Below, piece by piece: positions 1 to 9,276 of a DNA stretch of 64,000 bases (position 1 is its first letter; each line of letters begins with the position of its first letter). The stretch is from Bog-950 sp964615305 (GTDB lineage: Bacteria; Bacteroidota; Bacteroidia; Chitinophagales; LD1): NCBI GenBank assembly GCA_964615305.1, contig CAZTNA010000015.1, forward strand, positions 11,978-75,977, given 5' to 3'. A program made the position numbers and the translations under genes. Under the pieces are notes generated by a model. The model was given only the letters and a program-made list of their open reading frames with translations. It searched no databases and was not told the origin of the DNA.

Positions 1-804
1 CTCTGTCTTCTGCCCTCTGCCACTTTAGCACAGATTCATGAGTTTGGTATATGGGGGGGTATCACTAATTATTTTGGTGACCTGAACACAAAAACATCTT
101 TCAAATTTGTAAGGCCGGGAGCCGGAGCGTTTTACCGCTACAACATTAAGTATCGCGGAGCCTGGAAAACTTCATTTAATTGGGGAGTAGCTGAATTTAA
201 CGATGCTAAGACAAATATTGCCTGGAACAAACAACGCAATCTTTCTTTCAAAACAGACATTTTTGATATTACTTCTGTAATTGAATTCAATTTTTTTAAG
301 TACGATAAGGAGAGCAAAAAGCACTGGTACACACCATATATTGGCACAGGGCTTACTATTTTCTTTTACAATCCGAAAGCACAGTACAACGGTAAGTGGT
401 ATTACCTTCAACCCTTTGGCACCGAAGGTCAAAACGACCCCAGTTACTCAGGAGTAAAAAAATACCGCTTGTTTAGCTTTGCTATACCAATTACGGGTGG
501 ATTTAAGTTTTCATTTAAACGCAACTGGAATATTGCTATTGAGGCGGGTGTGCGCAAAACATTTACTGACTATCTTGATGATGTAAGCGGAAAATATCCC
601 AGTTATGCCTCGCTCCCCGGTGGCTCTACCGGTTTGGCGGCCGCTCTCAGCGACCGCAGCGGTGAGGTAGGCGAAAAAACCGGAAAGCCCGGCTATCAAC
701 GCGGCCAATCACCCAAAAAAGACGACTATTTTTTTGGCGGCATCAGCATTTCATACACTATTATGAAAACGCGATGTCCAAGCCCTAATGGCACTTATCG
801 GTAA
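1..804 (+). CDS. DUF6089-like outer-membrane beta-barrel protein (5' partial)
   Basis: The frame is open from the first base and ends with TAA at 802-804; the start codon lies just upstream. The first residues (LCLLPSATLAQ) look like the end of a signal peptide with an AlaGln cleavage site, followed by HEFGIWGGITNYFGDLN, a glycine and aromatic-rich opening like that of DUF6089 proteins of Bacteroidota. The rest alternates polar and aromatic residues as in a small outer-membrane barrel (TPYIGTGLTIFFY, ITGGFKFSF). The end is Gly/Ser/Lys-rich and may be extracellular or linker. The function of this family is not established. The family call is by resemblance only. Confidence 0.7.
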   Translation, partial: LCLLPSATLAQIHEFGIWGGITNYFGDLNTKTSFKFVRPGAGAFYRYNIKYRGAWKTSFNWGVAEFNDAKTNIAWNKQRNLSFKTDIFDITSVIEFNFFKYDKESKKHWYTPYIGTGLTIFFYNPKAQYNGKWYYLQPFGTEGQNDPSYSGVKKYRLFSFAIPITGGFKFSFKRNWNIAIEAGVRKTFTDYLDDVSGKYPSYASLPGGSTGLAAALSDRSGEVGEKTGKPGYQRGQSPKKDDYFFGGISISYTIMKTRCPSPNGTYR

Positions 805-852
805 TTTTTGTTTAACCCGTAAAACCTTTCACTGGTTTTAATCTACAATTAC

Positions 853-1899
853 TTGAACCAACCGGCTAACCCTCTTCAACTTTGGAAACTGATTGTACCT
901 ATAGCAATAGGAGTTAGTGTTTCTGTTTACCTTATTGCTACTAACCTAAATTTAGAAGCACTGCAAACAATAAAGTTTACAAGTCATTTAGTTTTTTGGT
1001 TGGTAATAGCTGCATTCACCGTAGTAAGTCGCGATGCTGCATTTATGTATAAACTGCGACTAAGCACCGGCAATCAAATTACTTGGGCAAAAACATTTCA
1101 AACTATTACACTTTGGGAATTTGGTGTTTGCATAACACCCAAAATAAGCATTATGCCATTTGTGCTTTACCTGCTGGTAAAAAGCAAAATCAGCACGGGC
1201 AGAAGTTTAGCTATACTAATGTTAAACGGTTTCTTTGACAATCTGGCTTACGTGGTGGTGTTTAGCACTCTTTATATATTTCTGGGTAACAGTATTTTTA
1301 ATTTTTCGTTGACCTGTACCGATTTAGAAGGGCACCAAATTATGCAGGGGCTAAGAGGTTTTGCCAATTACGCATGGATTGGTTATGTGCTTATACTTGC
1401 AGCATGTACATTTCTGGGCACTGCACTTTTTGTAATACCACATGCCACCAAAAAATTTTTCCATCAGTTGGCAGAAATAAACTGGCTAAGCCGTTTTAAA
1501 CAGCAACTGATTTTTGTGGGTGATGAAATAGAACTAACCAGCAATGAGTTTAAAAACAAACCCCTATCCTTTTGGATAAAAATGAGTATAGCTACATTAA
1601 TAAACTGGGTAAGTCGCTATCTGCTGGCAGTAAGTTTGTTTTACGCTTTTGCCGTAACTGATTTTTCATTTTTACAGGCGTTATCACGACAGTATGTGTT
1701 ATGGATATTTACTGCCGTGCCTTCTACACCCGGAGCTAGTGGTGTGGCGGAGTTATCGTTTATTGCACTAAACTGCGAGTTTATGCCGGAAGGTCTATCA
1801 ACAGTTATAGCACTAATGTGGCGATTGTACTCTTACTATTTGTATATCCTTTTAGGTATAATCATACTACCTAAGTGGGCAAAGCAAATGGCATCGTGA
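853..1899 (+). CDS. Flippase-like integral membrane protein (UPF0104 / LPG synthase TM-domain type)
   Basis: 348 residues from a TTG start (TTG AAC CAA); no better start lies near the 5' end. The protein is hydrophobic throughout, with about eight membrane helices and polar loops. The arrangement and the late STPGASGVAELSF motif match the lysylphosphatidylglycerol synthase transmembrane (UPF0104, AglD/MprF-like) family. Members lacking the C-terminal transferase domain, as here, are thought to move lipids or lipid-linked sugars, but the substrate cannot be read from sequence. It lies 48 bp after the DUF6089-like gene and converges with the methyltransferase on the other strand. Confidence 0.75.
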   Translation: MNQPANPLQLWKLIVPIAIGVSVSVYLIATNLNLEALQTIKFTSHLVFWLVIAAFTVVSRDAAFMYKLRLSTGNQITWAKTFQTITLWEFGVCITPKISIMPFVLYLLVKSKISTGRSLAILMLNGFFDNLAYVVVFSTLYIFLGNSIFNFSLTCTDLEGHQIMQGLRGFANYAWIGYVLILAACTFLGTALFVIPHATKKFFHQLAEINWLSRFKQQLIFVGDEIELTSNEFKNKPLSFWIKMSIATLINWVSRYLLAVSLFYAFAVTDFSFLQALSRQYVLWIFTAVPSTPGASGVAELSFIALNCEFMPEGLSTVIALMWRLYSYYLYILLGIIILPKWAKQMAS

Positions 1900-1901
1900 T
1901 G

Positions 1902-2642
1902 CTACTTTTTTTGAGCTACTACTAACCAATCCCATGGATAGGGTGCTTTCATCCAGGCAGGTGGATTGTGAAATTCAGTTTTCCATGTGTATTCAACTTT
2001 TGACGTTTGCAACACATCAAACCCGGATTGCAGCAGCATAAACTGTAGTTCTTCTTTTAAATGATGTTTAGTTGGCGTACCGTCTAACAATATGGTTCCG
2101 TTAAACGGGTTACCAGCCTTTTGTTTTGGAGATGAAACTTTTTTTCCTGCCTTTTTATCGCGTGCATCCCATTGGTCGAGCATATACTCACTAAACAGTG
2201 CCGATTCTAATGCGGGCACAACCAGCACCAGATGACCACCTTTGCGAACCAATTTTATAATGGTGTTATAGGTGAGGTCGCGGTCATTTTTATTGGGCGT
2301 AAGCAGGGTGTTGATACAAACCACAAAATCTGAAACAGGAAGTTTATTAGACCCTTTCACTAAATCCTGATGTATGTATTCAATGTTGTTGAACCGGGCG
2401 TTTCGTTTTTTTGCTTTTTCAATATAGGTTTTAGCAATGTCAACCGCATACACTCTTTTAAAATTTGAAGAAAGCAACGGCAACCAGTTGCCTATTGCAC
2501 AACCTAAATCCATCACGGTTTTATCCTTCGATGAGTGTTGGCGAATAGCGTTTTGAATAACTTCTTGTTTATCGTTTGAAAAAACATCGAAAATTTTTTC
2601 GTCATGCTTTAAAGAAACTTCGTCCCAGTATTTTTTATTCAT
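1902..2642 (-). CDS. Class I SAM-dependent methyltransferase
   Basis: 246 residues from ATG. Motif I is VMDLGCAIGNW near residue 43, followed by the acidic end of strand 2 (VYAVDIA) and a motif IV-like stretch (DFVVCINTLLTP), so this is a Rossmann-fold class I methyltransferase. The C-terminal part includes a TILLDGTPTKHHLKEEL segment and a Trp/Pro-rich end (NPPAWMKAPYPWDW) that probably form the substrate side. The substrate is unknown. It stands alone, converging with the flippase-like gene with 2 bp between the stop codons. Confidence 0.8.
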   Translation of the reverse strand: MNKKYWDEVSLKHDEKIFDVFSNDKQEVIQNAIRQHSSKDKTVMDLGCAIGNWLPLLSSNFKRVYAVDIAKTYIEKAKKRNARFNNIEYIHQDLVKGSNKLPVSDFVVCINTLLTPNKNDRDLTYNTIIKLVRKGGHLVLVVPALESALFSEYMLDQWDARDKKAGKKVSSPKQKAGNPFNGTILLDGTPTKHHLKEELQFMLLQSGFDVLQTSKVEYTWKTEFHNPPAWMKAPYPWDWLVVAQKK

Positions 2643-2769
2643 AGTTGTTTTTCGTACTTACAATTAATATGGTGCTTTTTCAACTTCTGAAAATGGAAAC
2701 ACGTATCCTATTCATGAATAAACACAAACACAATAGACGCAATCATTACAGGTAGGTTGCTATTACAGA
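2643..2769. other. Short intergenic stretch
   Basis: 127 bp between the methyltransferase start and the HU stop codon. I see no hairpin, tRNA or credible small ORF in it. It presumably carries the methyltransferase promoter and the end of the HU transcript. Confidence 0.4.
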
Positions 2770-3084
2770 CTATATCTCCACATCGGGCTTCGCTTCGCCC
2801 GGCTTGTAGTTTTTCTTTACCTGATCCATAAACACTTTGGCTGGTTTAAATGCCGGTATATAGTGCTCCGGTATTACAATAGATTCGCCTCGTGTAATAA
2901 TTCGGCCAATTTTTTTAGCCCGTTTTTTGGCTATAAAACTTCCGAAACCGCGCACGTACACATTCTCTCCGTTCTTTACTGAGTTTTTCACCTCTTTAAA
3001 AAACGCCTCGAGTGTAATAAGCACATCGGTTTTAGGCACACCGGTTTTGTCGGCAATTTGTGTTACAATATCTACTTTTCTCAT
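2770..3084 (-). CDS. HU/IHF-family DNA-binding protein
   Basis: 104 residues, close to the usual HU length (about 90) with a short acidic/lysine tail. It shows the HU pattern: an N-terminal helical part (VDIVTQIADKTGVPKTDV), then NVYVRGFGSFIAKKRAKKIGR and a basic beta-arm ending in IPEHYIPAFKPAK. HU dimers bend and wrap DNA. It is transcribed away from mutY with 67 bp between the starts. HU next to mutY, ssb and gldE is a recurrent arrangement in Bacteroidota, which supports all these calls. Confidence 0.93.
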   Translation of the reverse strand: MRKVDIVTQIADKTGVPKTDVLITLEAFFKEVKNSVKNGENVYVRGFGSFIAKKRAKKIGRIITRGESIVIPEHYIPAFKPAKVFMDQVKKNYKPGEAKPDVEI

Positions 3085-3151
3085 GAGTAAGGGTTTGGCA
3101 GTAAAGGTGGTATAAATATTTTTTAAATAGAAATTTTCTTATTTACCTGTT

Positions 3152-4210
3152 GTGACTTCAAAAAAATTTGCCGCAGAACTGCTTGTATGGAACCGTAACG
3201 AAAACCACCGCGACCTGCCGTGGAAAGGCGAAAAAAATGCTTACATGATTTGGCTGAGTGAAATTATTATGCAGCAAACGAGGGTGAAACAGGGCTTACC
3301 TTATTTTCTGCGCTTCAAGAAAAAGTATCCGACAGTAGATGTGTTGGCATTGGCTCACGAAGACGATGTGCTAAAGCTATGGCAGGGCTTGGGATACTAT
3401 TCCAGAGCCCGTAATTTGCATCACACTGCTAAGTTTATACACCTTCACTTAAATGGAATATTTCCGGATAACTTTAGTGATTTAAAAAAACTGAAAGGTG
3501 TAGGCGACTACACTGCGGCAGCCATTGCTTCCTTTGCTTTTGGCGAAAAAAAAGCAGTGGTAGATGGCAACGTTATTCGTGTCATAGCTCGTATATTTGG
3601 TGTAACAACTCCGTTTGACAGCACTAAAGGGAAAAAGGAGTTTGCTATACTAGCTCAACAACTGATAGACGAAAAAGAGCCCGCTGCGTACAATCAAGCA
3701 ATAATGGATTTTGGGGCTCTGGTTTGCTCACCCCAAAATCCTAAATGTGATCAATGTCCGTTCAACAAAGTTTGTGTGGCGTATAAGCGGCAACTTATTG
3801 ATGCACTGCCCTATCGAAAAAAAAAGACAAAAGTTAAAGATCGTTGGTTCAACTATTTAATAATTGAAAACGGTAAACAAATTTGGGTAAACAAAAGAAC
3901 CGGAAATGATATTTGGAAAAATTTGTACGAACTACCGCTGATAGAAACACACAAACAGCTAAAAAAAAACCCAACTACTGTGGTTAGAAAATTTTTGGGC
4001 ACAAATAAATTTAAGATAGACGGTACGCCAATTGAGCTTGTTCAATTGTTATCGCACAGAAAAATACACTTTAGGTTTATTAGAGTTGTGCTACAAGAGT
4101 TTAACTTGGTTCAGTTGAATTGCGCCCACCGCGTTTCCATCAACACACTTAGAAATCTTGCTGTGCCGAGAACCATTCATTTGGTATTGCGTGAAAACGG
4201 CTTAGTTTAG
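3152..4210 (+). CDS. mutY: A/G-specific adenine DNA glycosylase MutY
   Basis: 352 residues from GTG. MutY removes adenine paired with 8-oxoguanine. Visible parts: the catalytic Glu in LSEIIMQQTR (about residue 38), the helix-hairpin-helix LKGVGDYTAAAIASFAF, the catalytic Asp in AVVDGNVIRV (about 139), and the [4Fe-4S] ligands in a C-x6-C-x2-C-x5-C pattern (CSPQNPKCDQCPFNKVC, about 192-208). A NUDIX-like C-terminal domain for 8-oxoG recognition follows. Length is typical. It is followed by ssb 36 bp downstream in the same direction. Confidence 0.96.
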   Translation: MTSKKFAAELLVWNRNENHRDLPWKGEKNAYMIWLSEIIMQQTRVKQGLPYFLRFKKKYPTVDVLALAHEDDVLKLWQGLGYYSRARNLHHTAKFIHLHLNGIFPDNFSDLKKLKGVGDYTAAAIASFAFGEKKAVVDGNVIRVIARIFGVTTPFDSTKGKKEFAILAQQLIDEKEPAAYNQAIMDFGALVCSPQNPKCDQCPFNKVCVAYKRQLIDALPYRKKKTKVKDRWFNYLIIENGKQIWVNKRTGNDIWKNLYELPLIETHKQLKKNPTTVVRKFLGTNKFKIDGTPIELVQLLSHRKIHFRFIRVVLQEFNLVQLNCAHRVSINTLRNLAVPRTIHLVLRENGLV

Positions 4211-4246
4211 TCTTCCACTATATTTTACAATTTAAAATTAAAAGTT

Positions 4247-4684
4247 ATGGTTAACAAAGTATTTCTCATAGGGCGATTAGGCAAAGATCCTGTAATAAAA
4301 CATTTCGACAACGGGGGGGCCATAGCTGAATTTTCATTGGCCACAAACGAGAGCTATAAAGACCGAGATGGCAACTGGAAAGACATTACAGACTGGCACA
4401 ACATAAAGATACAGAACAAATTTGCCGCTGAGCGTGCTGAAAAAAACCTAAAAAAAGGAATGCAGGTTTGGATAGAGGGTAAAATACGCACCCGCGAATA
4501 TGATGACAAAGACGGTATCAAACGCAGAACTACCGAAATTTTAGTAGATGCTTTTAGAATGTTAGGCGCTAAAGAAGGGGGAAATGAAAGCGGTGGGGGC
4601 TTTAGTTCAACAGCATCAACTACAACAGGTAATGAAGAAAATTCGGTTAGCACTTCGGCACCCGATGATGATTTGCCGTTTTAA
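4247..4684 (+). CDS. ssb: Single-stranded DNA-binding protein SSB
   Basis: 145 residues. The OB-fold (about residues 1-110) begins MVNKVFLIGRLGKDP and includes FSLATNESYKDRDGNWKDITDWHNI, both typical of SSB. A Gly/Ser/Thr-rich linker follows, then the acidic tip DDDLPF used to recruit replication and repair partners. It acts as a tetramer coating single-stranded DNA. It lies between mutY and gldE and is followed by a strong intrinsic terminator, so gldE probably has its own promoter or depends on read-through. Confidence 0.97.
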   Translation: MVNKVFLIGRLGKDPVIKHFDNGGAIAEFSLATNESYKDRDGNWKDITDWHNIKIQNKFAAERAEKNLKKGMQVWIEGKIRTREYDDKDGIKRRTTEILVDAFRMLGAKEGGNESGGGFSSTASTTTGNEENSVSTSAPDDDLPF

Positions 4685-4701
4685 TTCAACAAGCTTATTG
4701 C

Positions 4702-4743
4702 CAAGTGGCGAGTGACAGATAAAGCACTCGCCACTTGTTATTT
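4702..4743 (+). terminator. Intrinsic terminator after ssb
   Basis: A perfect 13-bp inverted repeat, caagtggcgagtg (4702-4714) and cactcgccacttg (4725-4737), has a 10-nt loop and is followed by a T-rich tract (ttattt). It starts 17 bp after the ssb stop codon. A possible GTG start for gldE at 4712 falls inside this stem, which argues for the ATG at 4757. Confidence 0.85.
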
Positions 4744-4756
4744 ACCGCACTCAATT

Positions 4757-6100
4757 ATGGATCCTCACGTCAGTTTGACGATTTTCTCACAATCATTGGT
4801 TAATGCACCTTCCGGTAGCGTTTTCTTTGCCAACGTAGTTATTGCCCTACTAATTGCCTGCTCTGCAGTAATGAGTGCCAGCGAAATTGCCTACTTTTCG
4901 CTTACTAATGTAGAGGTTGATGCTCTACGTGAAAGTGAAGATGCAGTTGATAACCGAGTGGGCAAACTGCTCGATAAGCCACGCTATCTGCTTTCTACTA
5001 TTCTTATAGGTAACAATTTGGTAAACATTGGCGTGGTGGTTACCTCTTACTACGTAACCAAACGCATGTTCAATTTTCAGGATTATACCGTTGGGGGATT
5101 TGTAGTGCATGGTTATATGATAGAGTTTTTATGGAACGTATTGGTAGTTACCTTTTTACTTGTTCTGTTTGGAGAAGCTACACCAAAAGTATATGCCACA
5201 CACAACAAGCTGAAAATTGCGCGGTTTATGAGTGGGTTCTTGGTGCTGTTGGTTCGGTTGTTTCAGCCCATAAATTTTGTATTGGTAGGGTCAACCCAAG
5301 TACTCGAAAAACGTTTAAAAAAATATAATGCCGACATTGATGTAGAAGAAATAAACAAAGCCATTGAAATAACGGTAGAGCAGAAAGAATCAAAGCAAGA
5401 CGCCAAATTGCTGAAAGGAATAGTGCACTTTGGAAACATAACCGTAAAACAGATTATGCGCCCACGACCCGATATGGTATCGGTAGATTACGAAATGAAT
5501 TTTACTGAACTAATGCGTTTTGTAAAAGATAATGGTTACTCGCGATACCCGGTGTATAAAGATAACCCTGATAATATGGTGGGGGTGCTGAACATTAAAG
5601 ACTTAATTGAGCAATTGAACCAAGACGATAAATTCGGCTGGCAGAAACTTGTGCGCGACCCTTTTTTTGTTCCTGAAACAAAAAAGATTGATGACCTGCT
5701 TCGCGAGATTCAACAAAACAGAAAGCATTTGGCAATTGTAGTTGATGAATATGGAGGCACTTGCGGCATAGTAACACTCGAAGATATTTTAGAAGAAGTA
5801 GTGGGCGATATAAGTGATGAGTTTGATGAGGCAACCGATACCGGATTTAAAAAATTAGACGAACGCAGCTTTATGTTTAATGGCAACACACCTTTAGTGG
5901 ATGTTTGCCGCCTGATGGAAAAAAATCCTGATACTTTTGACGAGGTGCGTGGTGAAGCTGAAACTTTAGCTGGATTAGTATTGGAAACTGCAGGCAAAAT
6001 TCCTAAAAACGGAGAAGAGATTACGTTGTTGAACTACAAACTTACCGTGGTTTCAGTAGTAAACAATCGGGTAGAAAAAGTGCGGATAAGCAACGAGTAG
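4757..6100 (+). CDS. gldE: Gliding-motility-associated protein GldE (CNNM/CBS-domain transporter-like)
   Basis: 447 residues from ATG 4757; a longer GTG start at 4712 lies inside the ssb terminator stem and is less likely. An N-terminal DUF21/CNNM membrane domain (about four helices; SASEIAYFSLTNVEVDAL, then LLSTILIGNNLVNIGVVV) precedes two CBS motifs (MRPRPDMVSVD; FVPETKKIDDLLREIQQNRKH) and a CorC/HlyC domain (VVDEYGGTCGIVTLEDILEEVVGDI). The gldE-gldD pair 7 bp apart is diagnostic of the Bacteroidota gliding/T9SS accessory locus. The exact role is unknown; related CNNM/CorC proteins act in Mg2+ or Co2+ transport. Confidence 0.92.
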   Translation: MDPHVSLTIFSQSLVNAPSGSVFFANVVIALLIACSAVMSASEIAYFSLTNVEVDALRESEDAVDNRVGKLLDKPRYLLSTILIGNNLVNIGVVVTSYYVTKRMFNFQDYTVGGFVVHGYMIEFLWNVLVVTFLLVLFGEATPKVYATHNKLKIARFMSGFLVLLVRLFQPINFVLVGSTQVLEKRLKKYNADIDVEEINKAIEITVEQKESKQDAKLLKGIVHFGNITVKQIMRPRPDMVSVDYEMNFTELMRFVKDNGYSRYPVYKDNPDNMVGVLNIKDLIEQLNQDDKFGWQKLVRDPFFVPETKKIDDLLREIQQNRKHLAIVVDEYGGTCGIVTLEDILEEVVGDISDEFDEATDTGFKKLDERSFMFNGNTPLVDVCRLMEKNPDTFDEVRGEAETLAGLVLETAGKIPKNGEEITLLNYKLTVVSVVNNRVEKVRISNE

Positions 6101-6107
6101 CAGCGAT

Positions 6108-6770
6108 ATGAACCAAGTGCCAATAACCAGGAATAAAACCAGTATTGCGATGCAGAAGTGCCTTAATACCACCAACGTGAGTTTTGTATTGACTTGGCTC
6201 TTTGGTCTAGGCTCTTTAGTCTTTTCATCCTGCCATGGTGACTACTCGCCAAAACCAAAAGCATATCCTCGGGTAATTTTCCCTGAACAGAAGTATGAAT
6301 TGTATGATCCGGCAAACTGTCCGTTTAAGTTTGAAAAGCCAACTTATGCTCTCGTACAGCACGATAGCGCTTACATGGGCACTTTGTTAAGTGCCGATAT
6401 GTGCTGGATGAACGTTTACCTCAATCCGCTCAACGGTGTCATTAATTTAACATACAAAAACATTGAGAACCCCAAACAGTTAGAGCAGCTAATTGAAGAC
6501 GCGCACAAACTTGCCTTTAAACACACGAAAAAAGCCAACTACATAGATGAAGTACGAATTGAGAACCAGCATGGCGCAGGTGGCATACTCTACGATTTAG
6601 GGGGTGATGCGGCCAGCAACGTGCAGTTTTTTTTAACCGACAGCAGCAAGCACTTTATTCGTGGGGCGCTGTATTTTTACAGCCAACCTAATGCCGATAG
6701 CATGGCCCCTGTTCTTAATTTCGTAAAAGCAGATATTGAGCACCTGCTTAAAACCTTTGAATGGAAGTAG
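6108..6770 (+). CDS. gldD: Gliding motility lipoprotein GldD
   Basis: 220 residues from 6108; an ATG at 6150 (MQKCLNTT) would give a shorter signal peptide. A hydrophobic segment ends in the lipobox LVFSSC (Cys42, or Cys28 from the second start), so the protein is a predicted lipoprotein. The following YSPKPKAYPRVIFPEQKY and NCPFKFEKPTYA match the conserved GldD start. GldD is required for gliding and T9SS function in Flavobacterium, as part of the Gld lipoprotein set. It is co-transcribed with gldE. Confidence 0.92.
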   Translation: MNQVPITRNKTSIAMQKCLNTTNVSFVLTWLFGLGSLVFSSCHGDYSPKPKAYPRVIFPEQKYELYDPANCPFKFEKPTYALVQHDSAYMGTLLSADMCWMNVYLNPLNGVINLTYKNIENPKQLEQLIEDAHKLAFKHTKKANYIDEVRIENQHGAGGILYDLGGDAASNVQFFLTDSSKHFIRGALYFYSQPNADSMAPVLNFVKADIEHLLKTFEWK

Positions 6771-6773
6771 TTA

Positions 6774-7256
6774 CTAAATAAGCACTTCTTTACTTACAAT
6801 AATTCCATCTTCATCGCAGTAAATGTTTTCTCCGGGTATAAATTCTATATCAGCAAAGTGAACCACAATGTTCTGTTGCCCTTCGTTTCGCTTGTTACTT
6901 TTTAATGGAATTGTTGCCAGTGCCTTTACGCCCACCCGCAGTTGGGCAATTGCTGCCGAATCACGAATACAGCCAAAGATTACAATGCCGTTCCACTTGT
7001 TTTTTATGGCAAGGTCAGCCAGCATATCACCCAAAAGTGCACACCGCATACTACCTCCCCCGTCTACAACAAGCACTTTGCCTTCGCCATTTTGTTCAAG
7101 GGCTTTGCGCACAAAACTGTTGTCTTCAAAACACTTGATTGTTTCAATTTTTCCGTTAAAAGTATTTGTGCCACCAAAATTGCGGAAGCCAATAGGTGCA
7201 GCTACTTTAACTTTTGCCGAATGACTATCGCAGAGATCTGTAGTTTTAAAACTCAT
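6774..7256 (-). CDS. rraA: RraA family protein (ribonuclease E regulator / aldolase-like)
   Basis: 160 residues, the normal RraA length. Characteristic stretches are the N-terminal TTDLCDSHS, the phosphate-site-like KVLVVDGGGSMRCALLGDMLA and NGIVIFGCIRDSAAI. In enterobacteria RraA inhibits RNase E; homologues elsewhere can be 4-hydroxy-4-methyl-2-oxoglutarate aldolases. Which activity applies here cannot be told from sequence. It converges with gldD, leaving 3 bp between the stops. Confidence 0.88.
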   Translation of the reverse strand: MSFKTTDLCDSHSAKVKVAAPIGFRNFGGTNTFNGKIETIKCFEDNSFVRKALEQNGEGKVLVVDGGGSMRCALLGDMLADLAIKNKWNGIVIFGCIRDSAAIAQLRVGVKALATIPLKSNKRNEGQQNIVVHFADIEFIPGENIYCDEDGIIVSKEVLI

Positions 7257-7317
7257 TACTATTGTATTTGAACTATGTTGTTGTATATAATTAATCTGCC
7301 CATTATCAAATCAATCA

Positions 7318-8070
7318 TTACTCTGCCTTTTTTAATCCCGGATATTTCATTTTTAGGTTTTCAAGAGCTTCAACTGTTTTTTGTGCTATTAAAAACTCCT
7401 TATACCAATTTTGGTCTGCCGGAATAATATTCCACTTAGCAGATGAGGAGCAACTTTCAAATACATCTTCGTACGCTTTCATGTAGCTGCTCCACAATTG
7501 ACGCTCTTTCATATCTCCATCATTGTGTTTCCACATTTTTGTAGGGTCGCTCATTCTTTCTTCTAACCGTTGTAATTGTTCTTCTTTTGAAACGTGTAAG
7601 TAAAATTTAAGCACCACCGTACCTGATTCTTGCAAAAGTTTTTCGAAACTATTGATATGAGCATAGCGCTGTTTCACGGTTTTATCATCAATCCATTTAT
7701 GCACCCGTTGAATAAGCACATCTTCATAGTGTGAACGATTAAATACATGCACAATTCCTTTTTCAGGAACTTGTTGATGAACACGCCACAAAAAGTCGTG
7801 TTTCATTTCAAGCTCAGTAGGCCTTTTAAACGGAATTACCCTACAACCAACCGGATTTACTTCCTTAAATACATTCTTTACAACTCCGTCTTTTCCTGAC
7901 GCATCCATTCCTTGCAACACTACCAATACAGCATGTTTACCTTCGGCATACAATAAGTTTTGCAACTCACCTAATCGGTATTGCAGTTTCTGCAACGCGC
8001 TTTTTGTTTGTTCTTTGCTAAGTTTTTTTGGGGCCCTTGTGTCAATAGTACTTAGTTTAATTCTTGCCAT
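7318..8070 (-). CDS. PPK2-family polyphosphate:nucleotide phosphotransferase
   Basis: 250 residues from ATG 8070 (MARIKLST). The frame stays open to 8307, but that extension overlaps the start of the neighbouring oxidoreductase and has no recognisable content. Single PPK2 domain: Walker A-like LQGMDASGKDGVVKNVF (about 52-68), RPTELEMKHDFLWRVH and the Walker B-like FNRSHYEDVLIQRVH. PPK2 enzymes use polyphosphate to phosphorylate nucleotides, or the reverse; the direction and nucleotide cannot be assigned. It is divergent from the gene at 8136 with 65 bp between the starts. Confidence 0.92.
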   Translation of the reverse strand: MARIKLSTIDTRAPKKLSKEQTKSALQKLQYRLGELQNLLYAEGKHAVLVVLQGMDASGKDGVVKNVFKEVNPVGCRVIPFKRPTELEMKHDFLWRVHQQVPEKGIVHVFNRSHYEDVLIQRVHKWIDDKTVKQRYAHINSFEKLLQESGTVVLKFYLHVSKEEQLQRLEERMSDPTKMWKHNDGDMKERQLWSSYMKAYEDVFESCSSSAKWNIIPADQNWYKEFLIAQKTVEALENLKMKYPGLKKAE

Positions 8071-8135
8071 GCTATAAGTTTTTATTTTCAAAGGCAATAT
8101 AATAACACAACGCTTTAGCAATAAATTTTTAAACC

Positions 8136-9155
8136 ATGAAAGGAATATACATAGTGAGGCACGGAAGCGCGGAAGAGGCGTTTGAATTTCGCGACACCCC
8201 CAAGCCTGTACCCAAGCCGGGCGAAGTATTAGTGAAAGTGCAGGGCTTTGGTTTAAACTTTGCCGATGTAATGGCTCGTAAAGGCATGTACGAAGATGCA
8301 CCGCCAATTCCTAGTTTAATAGGTTACGATGTGGTGGGCATTGTAGAGCGAACCGGTAGTAATGTAACCAATGTAATGGAGGGCGACCGCGTAACAGCCC
8401 TCACACGCTTTGGCGGTTATGCTGAATTTGCATTAACTGATGCGCGTGCAGTAGCAAAAATTCCGGATTCACTAAGCATACCCGAAGGCACAGCTCTTAC
8501 CACCCAATATTGCACAGCTTACTACTGTGCTGCTGAGGTTGTTAATCTTTTTGAAGGCGACCGTGTGCTTATTCACTCGGCAGCCGGTGGAGTAGGCACG
8601 GGGCTAATGCAATATGCTAAACATAAAGGATGTGAAATATTTGCTACTACAGGCAGCGAAAGCAAAATAGAACTGCTTAAACAAATGGGCGCTACTCATA
8701 TAATTAACACATCGAAGGTAGATTTTGACGATTACATAGAAGAAGCTACGAAAGGAGATGGTGTGGACGTAATATGGGATGCTATAGGCGCAGATTTTAT
8801 CAGGCGTGGAATCAAAGTGCTGGCACCCGGAGGTAAAATAGTTTGCTATGGTGCTGCGCAAATGACAGATGCCACAAATATTTTTTCGAAAATTTATATG
8901 GGTATTCAATTTGGCATTTATCACCCGGCTGTGTTTATGATGGCCTCTAAAAGCCTGATAGGCGTAAACATGCTACGCATAGCAGACAGCAAACCGTTGA
9001 TATTAAAGCGCTGCTTAGAAAACGTGGTAAAATTGGTGGAGCAAGGAGTATTTAAGCCACAGGCAGGAAAACTTTTTAAGGCAGAAGATATTGTCGAAGC
9101 ACACCGATATTTAGAGGGACGACAAAGCGTGGGCAAGGTGGCTTGCGAATGGTAG
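8136..9155 (+). CDS. Zinc-independent quinone oxidoreductase / medium-chain dehydrogenase (VAT-1-like)
   Basis: 339 residues. GroES-like N-terminal domain (EVLVKVQGFGLNFADVMARKGMY, PSLIGYDVVGIVE), then a Rossmann domain with the NAD(P)H loop SAAGGVGTGLMQYAKHKG (about 149-166) and GVDVIWDAIG. No catalytic-zinc ligand set is evident, so it fits the quinone oxidoreductase branch of the MDR superfamily. Substrate unknown. A single gene with its own promoter in the 65-bp gap shared with the PPK2 gene. Confidence 0.88.
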   Translation: MKGIYIVRHGSAEEAFEFRDTPKPVPKPGEVLVKVQGFGLNFADVMARKGMYEDAPPIPSLIGYDVVGIVERTGSNVTNVMEGDRVTALTRFGGYAEFALTDARAVAKIPDSLSIPEGTALTTQYCTAYYCAAEVVNLFEGDRVLIHSAAGGVGTGLMQYAKHKGCEIFATTGSESKIELLKQMGATHIINTSKVDFDDYIEEATKGDGVDVIWDAIGADFIRRGIKVLAPGGKIVCYGAAQMTDATNIFSKIYMGIQFGIYHPAVFMMASKSLIGVNMLRIADSKPLILKRCLENVVKLVEQGVFKPQAGKLFKAEDIVEAHRYLEGRQSVGKVACEW

Positions 9156-9276
9156 CTACCAAGTAAAATACTAAACTTTATAAATACACAAATAAGCCGG
9201 CCGTAAGTAAATAACCTGCCAAGGAATTAGCAGCATGAAACCTTTAGGTGTTCTGTATAAACAAGAATAAATAGTG

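Noticed and set aside
4712..4756. Longer N-terminus of gldE from a GTG at 4712
   Set aside because: The GTG is inside the left arm of the ssb terminator; the ATG at 4757 starts a sensible membrane-protein N-terminus.
8071..8307. Long N-terminal extension of the PPK2-like protein
   Set aside because: It overlaps the start and promoter of the neighbouring oxidoreductase and has no family match; the ATG at 8070 gives normal length.
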